Position numbers and translations under genes: made by a program
Notes under the pieces: model-generated
Databases searched by the model: none
Told to the model about the DNA's origin: nothing
Seen by the model: only the letters and a program-made list of their open reading frames with translations
Assembly (NCBI GenBank): GCA_035079385.1
Contig: JAVHKY010000003.1
Coordinates: 11,077,501 to 11,141,500 of the forward strand
Length of the DNA: 64,000 nucleotides
Reading direction: 5' to 3'
Origin: Aspidiotus rigidus
Taxonomy: Eukaryota; Arthropoda; Insecta; Hemiptera; Diaspididae
Shown here: piece after piece, positions 56,854-64,000 of the stretch
How the letters are laid out: each line of letters opens with the position of its first letter
Position numbering within the stretch: position 1 is the stretch's first letter

Positions 56854-57304
56854 GGAGGAAACGTTGATTAGACTTCCTTACCTGGGTAGATTTTCGTTGA
56901 AGTTGGGCCGTGTGCTCAGTCCTTTCGGGTTTCGACCAGCATTTTATAATACTAACACGGTAAAAAGTTTATTTGTGAAATTAAAGGACCCCATTCCTGT
57001 ATCCGAGAGGAATGGTGTATACAGCATAGCCTGCAATGATTGGCCTGGAGTTTATGTAGGAATGATCGGCCATCAGCTCCAAATAAGAATTGATGAGCAT
57101 AAAAAAACGTGGGTGAGTCATCCTTTGCCGATCACCATATCGAAAGTGGCCACAGAGTCAAAGAGGGGTCTGATACTCTCCTCCACAGGGAGGACTCATA
57201 CTTCAAACGCATGGCTAAATATTGAAATCATACGTCACCGGAATAATGAAGACTTCACCATCTTAAACAGGTATATTCCTGAGGAGGGTCTGGTTGAGCT
57301 ATAG
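56854..57304 (+). pseudogene. Penelope-like element, older copy, right piece (GIY-YIG)
   Basis: The piece continues the older copy after the insert: LIRLPYLGRFSLKLGRVLSP, NTVKSLFVKLKDPIP, then GVYSIACNDW..VYVG and HQLQIRIDEH, ending at TAG after LNRYIPEEGLVEL. Compared with the inserted copy, the second zinc-type Cys is Trp, YIGET is YVGMI, and the arginine of ERQL is His. The His..His part near the end is also scrambled. The endonuclease was therefore damaged before or after the nested insertion. The frame from 56810 includes about 15 codons belonging to the insert. Confidence 0.88.
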
Positions 57305-59470
57305 TCTACGAGAATGGTTCACACTTGGATGACTCGCTGGTTCAACCATGATCCTCAAGGTGGTTTCTATGTTATCGATGATGTTGGATTAGTCGCTTTC
57401 ATTCATGCTCGAAAGATGGCTGTTAAACCGAAAGTACTCAGCGGCTGTATTGAGTGTTGTTTTATATAATTCGCTACTCCTTCGAGAGTACATTTCTTTG
57501 TATCAATATCCTTTGACCACTTCTTCTCTTGCTCAGCTGTCAAAAACATGCATCTAGCTTTACCACCCTGTCTCTCCGTGCATCACATCCTTCCTCTAAA
57601 ACAATCATGAGACAATTATTACTGCGACAAACTACCTTCCACAGCACCATATAATTCATATATATTCATCCTTATTGTTTCCATTTGCCCACTCTAAGCT
57701 AAACCTTGAGTGTAATTAAGAGGTTCGTTAATTTAACGAAGAAAAAAAAGGTATTTTCCCAATCACTATACTGATCTCAAAAAGAGCAACAATTTCTACA
57801 AACACGACTACTCTTTCTGCCATCGCGGCATACCTGATGACCATGCAAATACGGCGCGTAATAAACATTTTGTTCTTCGATGTACCCATACAGTATAGCA
57901 CATAGTGTGGGTGTGTGAATGTATGGGTGCGATAGAACTAGCGTCGATAATAGCAGTTAACTAAAATGCACTGTGAAATAAAAACCATCGACTTTTATAC
58001 GACCGTAAAGATAAGCATCCGAATAAGTGACCGAGTAACCATAAATAGTTTTCAAAGAGTGGTTCTATAGCTGGAATTGTGTCCGTATTTACTGCTTTTA
58101 TTTTATTTTATAGTCTTATTATGCTAGTATGTAAAATAAGCGCTACAAGACAAATAAATCAGAACACGATTTCGTTTTCATATACGAATTATTCGGCTGT
58201 CTACATCTATACTTAGTCTTTGGCTGTTTACTGCGATACAATTTTTGGCCGATCGGTTCCGAATTTTACGACCGCGAAGATAATAATACGAACGAAGTTC
58301 AGTTCGTTCAGACACAAACACACATACAAAACAATAATAAACCACCGAATGCAAATTATGACGTCTCTACGTCCGCCTTCACATATATACAAATGTCTCT
58401 ATAGTATATGCTCCGTATACGAGACTTATGTACGATACATCAGAACAAGCGTTCTGCATCTGTTTTCCTCAACGTTTTTCCTCGATTATTTTATTATCCA
58501 AATGCAAAATTGATGTACCCGCTCTTATCGAATTCGCCGTCAGTTATAAATATTTCAGATCAGTAGGTAAGCAATAACTCTTCGAGTGTATGGAGGACTG
58601 GAGACAACAATATAAAGATTAGCTCGTGGCTAAATTGTTGCAACAAACACGACGGTATCAATTTACCTTGCTTCACCTTTCTTGCTTGTTCGTGTACGTC
58701 GTTACAGTTTTTAGTCGTGTGATACTCAAATACACTCATGTTCTTCTGCCCTGAGTGACGTACAGAATTTGAAAATTGTTGTAAAACGGATCTCTTCAAA
58801 GCATTTTGTCAGAATCGCATAGAGCCTCGTAACATTCGAGCAATCCTATTGGATAACTATACATCAACAAACTTATACGTTCTTAAAAGAACTTCCGCAA
58901 ACAAATTTTTACAAATTATTGTAGAGTGGCATATTATCCCACGATACCAGCAAAACAAGATAGGATTTGAACGATGGAGAATCAAGAAAGTACAAGAAAT
59001 TCAACTGTTGATTGCGTAACGTACTCATAGTAAATTTTCGGTACAAGTGATGAAGTTCTCTTCTTTGTAGCTGTTCTTAATCGTTTGTATCCAGGGATCG
59101 GTCAAGGATCAGAAATAAGATCCAAGATTTCCGGTTAGGAGTGAATTGGGTGTTTGCACGATTGTGAAATTAAATTTGGTTGGTTACCAATATTGACTAA
59201 TGATGAATCAACAAACGGTTCATTGATATACATCGGAAGAAGTTATTTAACTTGACCCGTGATGAGTTACGTAACCAACTTTGCAGTCGCAATGGGTCGG
59301 TTAGAGAAACAAGTCTGAGCAGCGAAGAAGAATTCGAGTTTGACGTAGAATTGGAAGTGGACCCGCCGGTAAAAATTTCATCAATGCCATGGCAATGCCG
59401 TTTTTGCAACAAATAGCATAATAATGTCATTTTTTCAGCGTTCTGATTGGTCGAATTTGAAAAACTCACG
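57305..59470. other. No gene seen
   Basis: The first 150 bp may be the 3' untranslated part of the older Penelope-like copy (GACTCGCTGGTTCA at 57328 resembles the end of the inserted coding region). Beyond it, frames of up to 97 codons (58220-58513) show no recognisable domain. Confidence 0.5.
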
Positions 59471-59474
59471 GATT

Positions 59475-60117
59475 TTTTAACGAATTTGAACGAGGGGTGG
59501 CAGGGAACCTATTTTATGGTGGATCTATAACGTCATCAGATTGTGTCAAATTGTGACGTCACAGATCCGGACTTTAGAGTTAGATGTGATAGGAGAACTT
59601 GTAAAAATTTTGACTTCCAAGCTATGTATGATAGGAGAGGAACTTAAAAGAACGACGGCTTTCTTAACAATGTTAAACGAGGTATACATGATATGACCCG
59701 CATTAGGATAAGGGAGTAACTAGACATACAATGCTATGTACACCAGTTGGCTTGGCCCCTTCAATGAGCCAGTTATGCAACGCTTCAAGCACAATGAGCT
59801 CTCATTCTCTTTATATCGAGGTTCGGGAGTCAAAGTTTGACAATCGAAATTTTTCCAAGTTTTTCGCCGGACGACGCAGTGCAAACGGCGCGTGGCGAAT
59901 TTTTCAAAAAAAAAAAAAAAAACATGGGACAGTTTCCTGTTAAAATCTCAACCTCCAAGCTATACATGGTAGGAGGGGGACTTGGAAAAATTTTATGTTA
60001 GAAAAACATGTTGACCTCCGAGATATACAAGATGGGACGACCTTGAGGTTGCCGGCCAGCCGGACGGCGGATATCTGTTCTGAAGCCCCCCGTGCCTCCG
60101 AGGACACAAGTTCAATG
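59475..60117. mobile_element. Cluster of CAGGGAACCTGTT-family pieces
   Basis: The leader TTAACGAATTTGAACGAGG is followed by CAGGGAACCTATTTTATGG at 59501, then TGTGACGTCACAG and two reverse 45-bp-type units. A second leader in the same orientation (TTTCTTAACAATGTTAAACG) lies at 59661. A 3' terminus GGGACAGTTTCCTGTT at 59926-59941 closes one copy. A further partial copy runs to ACAAGTTCAATGTT at 60117. At least two overlapping or nested copies are present. Confidence 0.65.
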
Positions 60118-60840
60118 TTAAAAGTGGGCGTGGTCAGCTGTTCTGTGAAGAATTTGGTAAAATATCATCCATAAGGCACCAACTTTTCCCAGCGGGGAAG
60201 GAACTCGAAATGACGGCACTACTAGAGAATATTCGTCAACAAAACCAGTACCAAAAATAGATTCGAGCCAATTGTTGGAGATGATGACTAATACAATGTT
60301 GAAGACCAAACTAGTCAAGACGATGAACTCTGCAGAGCCTTCGAGCGCAGTCGAAGACCTTCCCAACCAGATTTAAGAAAGTGTACTAGTCAACAAGAGG
60401 TTGAGGAGGATAAGAATAAGCCAACAGAAGCTCTGCCAACCGTTCGGATAGAGAAAAGCAAGACACAGAGGTAGATATGGGAATAATGATGTTCAAGACA
60501 ATAAGCGGTCTGAACCAGAGACAATGATAGCGGATCTGGTGTCAATAGGGCTTGGAAAAACTCAAATTCAAGGAAATATGAAGATTCCAAATTCCGTAGA
60601 AGAGATCCAGACTCCAGAACCCAGTAAAATAAGATGTTGAGTATATAAGCCCAAGAAATAACCGGATTGCAGATCAGTAGAGAGTCAGTAATGTATTAGA
60701 AGTCGTTGTGGATATGTGAATATTGCTCTTGCATTTATTGTAATGATTGTATACGGTTTTCTGGTGTTTTTGAAGTGTAATCTAGAAGTATAGTAAAGTT
60801 TTACAAGAAATAAAGTTTGGTTTATCGTTTGCATTTAGTG
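60118..60840 (+). mobile_element. Candidate 3' end and LTR of an LTR retrotransposon
   Basis: A TATA box (GTATATAAGCC at 60641) is followed 167 bp later by a polyadenylation signal (AATAAAG at 60809), a spacing typical of a compact LTR. The candidate LTR might run from TGTTGAG (60635) to TTTGCA (about 60835). The upstream 500 bp is purine-rich with long stretches lacking stops (for example RRPSQPDLRKCTSQQ in one frame), which could be the end of a polyprotein. No second LTR, primer-binding site or catalytic motif is in view, so this is tentative. Confidence 0.3.
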
Positions 60841-61985
60841 ACTGATGGAATGTCACGGTATTTTTAATTTAGACTCTTGAAGGAATAGCTTTTGTTTTTA
60901 AATTACTACTGGTAAGCGCGAATAAAGCTATTGCGGTATCGAAGTGTTGTGCTATATAGGTTGCATAACTGAATCGCCGTATTTTGATAGATTCCAATCT
61001 TTCACGGACACGAACACGATACAATCATTCACCTGGATACAACCTTCATAAATGTGGACAGAATTCAGTGTAATGTGAAAATCTCGAAATTCTCCTCATC
61101 AGATAGACAGGCTGTTGACTTCGCGCTGCATGCTGCGGCAGTCGTAAAATAAACTTTTAAGACGCCCTACCTTCAAAATTGTCGAATATACCTCAAAAAG
61201 ATGAAAAAGTTAAAGTGTAGCGATATTTCAGCGTAAACTGAGAATATTCAGCTCTAATTTGAGCCCATATAAGCCGGAAATTATCGTACCAATCATGAAT
61301 AATCAAGTTTTCAAGTTCAGATCTGTCTTAGGTACGCCACTTCATCATACAATCGCATAGATCCTTACTCACGTGACGTAGTAAATTTTATAATTATATG
61401 ATGTAATTACGGGCAGTTTTTCGAAATAACCAAGATCATGTTGTACATGATTATAGTACTTTTTACTCGGATTAGCCAGAATTTAAAACACTGCACTGAT
61501 ACGATAAGACAGAGTAATTCAACTTTAGAGGTAGAGTATTTTCCCTCATACAATTGCTCAAAATTTAGGTACAAGTTTCGAGTTTTCAATTAGATGCCTC
61601 GGCATCTCAACTAATTCTTTCTTTTTGAATTATTTCTTTATTTTGAAGGTCCTCACGATCACTTGTGGAAATTCCTGTCCCATCAGAAAGTGCTTACTTT
61701 CAGTCTGCCATAGCTTGAAGCGAGTAGTACAACAACTGACATGACGTCACCAGAACTTAGTCTATTGACCAAAATAGGTATTATTCTCGACGGAATATTT
61801 CACTAAAAACGAAGAACGTTTTGGCACTGCCTATTCTTCATTCGACGGCAGTGGCAAAAAGTTCTTCGTTTTTATCGGAACTCATCATGAGTGAGTGAGG
61901 TGTAAGTAGAGCACTAGTATTGAAAAAGGGTTTTTCAATTGTACAAATCTACTTTATTAGTTGCTTATACAGGAGTACTTTCGGG
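60841..61985. other. No gene seen
   Basis: A hairpin of about 15 bp with matching GAAGAACGTTTT/AAGTTCTTCGTTTT arms lies near 61810-61875. Otherwise unique AT-rich sequence. Confidence 0.45.
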
Positions 61986-61990
61986 TGTTC

Positions 61991-62369
61991 TGCCGTACAA
62001 AGTAGAACGGACGTATATGCGAAAACAACGATCACGGAAAAGTATCAAAAAGAATTTAAAAATGTATTCAAAAGATATTAAGATCGCATAAGTTGATCAC
62101 TCATAGTAATTTTCAACGTAGAATTCGATAATTCTAATAATTTTCTTCAATAAGTGCTCAATCTTCAGATACAGTACATTTTTTCACCTCGCGATGCATA
62201 TACGTCCAAAAAAGGACGTATATGCATTGATATGCAATCGACTGTGATAGTAGTGGTATGTGAATACGAAGCTTCGTTACCATCACACATACAGCCCATT
62301 GATCCGAACGCCTCGTCTCGGTGATCGTTGTTTTCGCATATACGTACGTCCGTTCTACTTTGTACGGCA
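61991..62369. repeat. ~380-bp segment with ~46-bp inverted ends
   Basis: TGCCGTACAAAGTAGAACGG onward at 61991 is mirrored at 62369. Pairing continues to GATCAC, interrupted only by a 4-bp ACGT insertion in the right arm. The core GGACGTATATGC of the arms also forms the hairpin at 62194-62227 inside the segment. This may be a MITE, or the terminal part of the Penelope-like element that starts about 250 bp downstream. Confidence 0.8.
62194..62227. other. Perfect 14-bp hairpin with A6 loop
   Basis: ATGCATATACGTCC, six A, then the exact reverse complement. The stem repeats the core of the surrounding inverted arms. Confidence 0.9.
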
Positions 62370-62443
62370 GTGTTATCCCATCATCAGTTGTGTCGCAACT
62401 GGAGAACAAACCATGAGTTTTTATAGTATAACACTGCGATCTT

Positions 62444-62587
62444 ATTGGCTATGACAATGCTGTGTTGTGATTGGTTCACTTCTAGAAACTTATTCTTACA
62501 ATAATATGTCATTGTGTTCTTATTGGCTAAAACATACTGGTTTGTGATTGGTTCAATCTATTATCCTAAATGATGCGTTTCTATTGG
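62444..62587. promoter_or_regulatory. Five ATTGG (reverse CCAAT) boxes
   Basis: ATTGG occurs at 62444, 62470, 62522, 62547 and 62583. The contexts alternate between TATTGGCTA and TGATTGGTTC, so two short units repeat. The cluster ends about 30 bp before the Penelope-like coding sequence becomes recognisable. It could be its promoter region or simply a short tandem duplication. Confidence 0.55.
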
Positions 62588-62617
62588 CTACCTAGATTCC
62601 TGTCGTCTCAATGGTTG

Positions 62618-64000
62618 GTTCCGCGGGAAATACCAAGATGACCTGACAGCTGTTTTGAAACGGAACAATGTACCCGGCAACGGAAGGACGCTTGAGATGA
62701 ACCCGGTTGAACCAAAACTCAAGGGGCTTGTAAAACTCCACAAAGCGAACCGTCCGATGAGACCCCTGGTCAACAGCATTCAATCACCATGCTACAAGAT
62801 AGCAAAGATCTTAGCCACATTCCTGAGAGAAAACTACCAGTTTGCACCCAGACGAAGTATCAGAAACAACGGAGAGCTGAAGGAGCAACTGGACACGTTG
62901 GAAATCAGGAGTAACGACAAGCTGATATCCTTTGATGTGACTAATATGTTTGGTACCATACCGAAGGAGGAACTTCTCACTCTGTTCAAAACCAACGGAT
63001 ACCATGGGAACCCCGATGGGTCGAAGTACGCCAACATAGTGGAGGAGATCTTGAGCCAGAATTACTGCCGCTTCAATAACAGGTTCTACAGTCAGGAAAG
63101 GGGACTTGCGATGGGATCACCGCTGTCACCAATACTGGCGGAGATATTCATGAATGATATGGAAAACAAGATATTGAAGGGCAGCAAGTTCAGAACTCGA
63201 TCAAACACTGGTCCAGATAGGTAGATGATATCCTAATTGTGTGGTCAGGCACTGATAGACAGGTGGATCTATTCCTTTCAGAAATGAACGCGATGAATGA
63301 GAGCATAAAATTCACAGTGGAAGAAGGCAATTAGACCATCAACTATTTGGACCTTACACTCACAATGGAGAACGATAGGATAGAATACAAAATCTACAGG
63401 AAGCCGACGCATGCTGACACCATCATCCCAAATGACTCCTACCACCACCCCAGGCACAAGTTAGCGGCAATCCAGAATTACTACTATCGGGCAATTTCTA
63501 TCCTCCAGAACAACGAAGAGAAGAGAAAAGAGATCGAGATAGTAAAGCAGATTGGAGAAGCCAATGCCTACCGCAGATGTGTGGTGGAGGGAGTCTTTGG
63601 GAAAATGGAAACAAAGAAAGGAACCCATGATAGCATAGTGAGAAAGTACTCCGGATCGATACCATATATTGGAAAGTACACAAACAAGGTGATAAAGGCG
63701 TTCAATGGCTACGATGTAAATGTGGGTATCCAGAATAACCAACCCATGGTGAAGAGAATCAGCAATGACCGGACGGAACAAAAGGACAAGGAAAGCTTGA
63801 GCGGAGTGTACAAGCTCAGTTGTGAACAGTGCGAGGGGATCTGTATAGGTGAGACTGGGAGAAAGTTTGAGATCAGGAGAAAGGAGCACAAAACGTCGAG
63901 GGAGAAAGAAGATGGCAAGTCACTGTTCGGGAAACACTGTAACGAGGAAAATCACGATGGAGAAGGAATATTTGAAGTCATACACGTAGAGAATCGCACA
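62618..64000 (+). pseudogene. Second Penelope-like element (RT to GIY-YIG), runs off window
   Basis: The frame is recognisable from about 62618 (GKYQDDLTAVLKRNNVP), after the N-terminal third of the RT, which is missing. It has GLVKLHKANRPMRP, motif A LISFDVTNMFGTIP and motif B GLAMGSPLSPILAEIF. One base is lost near 63199. In the next frame motif C reads stop-VDD, with TAG at 63218-63220 in place of the Tyr codon. A second TAG lies at 63332-63334 after TVEEGN. The frame is then open to the window edge (222 codons) through YLDLTL, IYRKPTHAD and a GIY-YIG domain. There the second motif is CIG, not YIG, before GETGR. It differs from the copies near 54-57 kb and is another lineage. Confidence 0.9.

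Overview
The window reads as repeat-dominated, AT-rich nuclear DNA from an invertebrate, most likely an insect. The basis is indirect: Penelope-like elements, a jockey-type non-LTR remnant, hAT-type miniature elements, a Helitron-like fragment and a tRNA-derived sequence with Pol III boxes, with no bacterial gene organisation. Frequent CpG in the unique stretches would suit a hymenopteran, but that is only an impression. I found no convincing host protein-coding gene; the recognisable coding sequence belongs to mobile elements and is broken.

Layout. 1-2.4 kb: unique sequence. 2.4-8.2 kb: a mosaic of one interspersed family in direct, inverted and interrupted copies, mixed with a second family whose termini read CAGGGAACCTGTT (copies also near 14, 21, 29, 42 and 59 kb). 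9.4-10.8 kb: a 79-bp composite tandem array. 14.3-17.3 kb: a 2.75-kb element with inverted repeats of at least 175 bp, filled by two tandem arrays and carrying a 135-bp MITE. 17.6-24.8 kb: microsatellites, a tRNA-like pair, CTAG-rich sequence and unique DNA. 24.8-29.05 kb: a 26-bp satellite with 496-bp and 1641-bp higher-order duplications. 32.8-33.7 kb: a 36/37-bp minisatellite. 35.7-39.0 kb: a 3.27-kb foldback element carrying a Helitron-like pseudogene and interrupted by a hAT-type MITE with an 8-bp target duplication. 41.1-43.8 kb: a degraded TCGAC-rich zone with nested elements and a strong hairpin. 45.5-48 kb: an inverted-repeat pair, a 167-bp palindromic MITE and a 382-bp hAT-type MITE. 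48.0-50.3 kb: a 21-bp minisatellite.

Retroelements occupy 53.3-57.3 kb and 62.6 kb to the window end. Near 54-57 kb a nearly full-length Penelope-like element lies on the minus strand inside an older plus-strand copy of the same family, bounded by a 9-bp target duplication and a perfect 38-bp terminal inverted repeat. At the right edge a second Penelope-like lineage runs off the window with one frameshift and two stops; five ATTGG boxes and nested palindromes lie just upstream.

The genes form no pathway. What the window records is repeated insertion of one element into another, and in four places the empty site can be reconstructed from a paralogous copy. All identifications rest on motifs read by eye; no search or alignment program was run.
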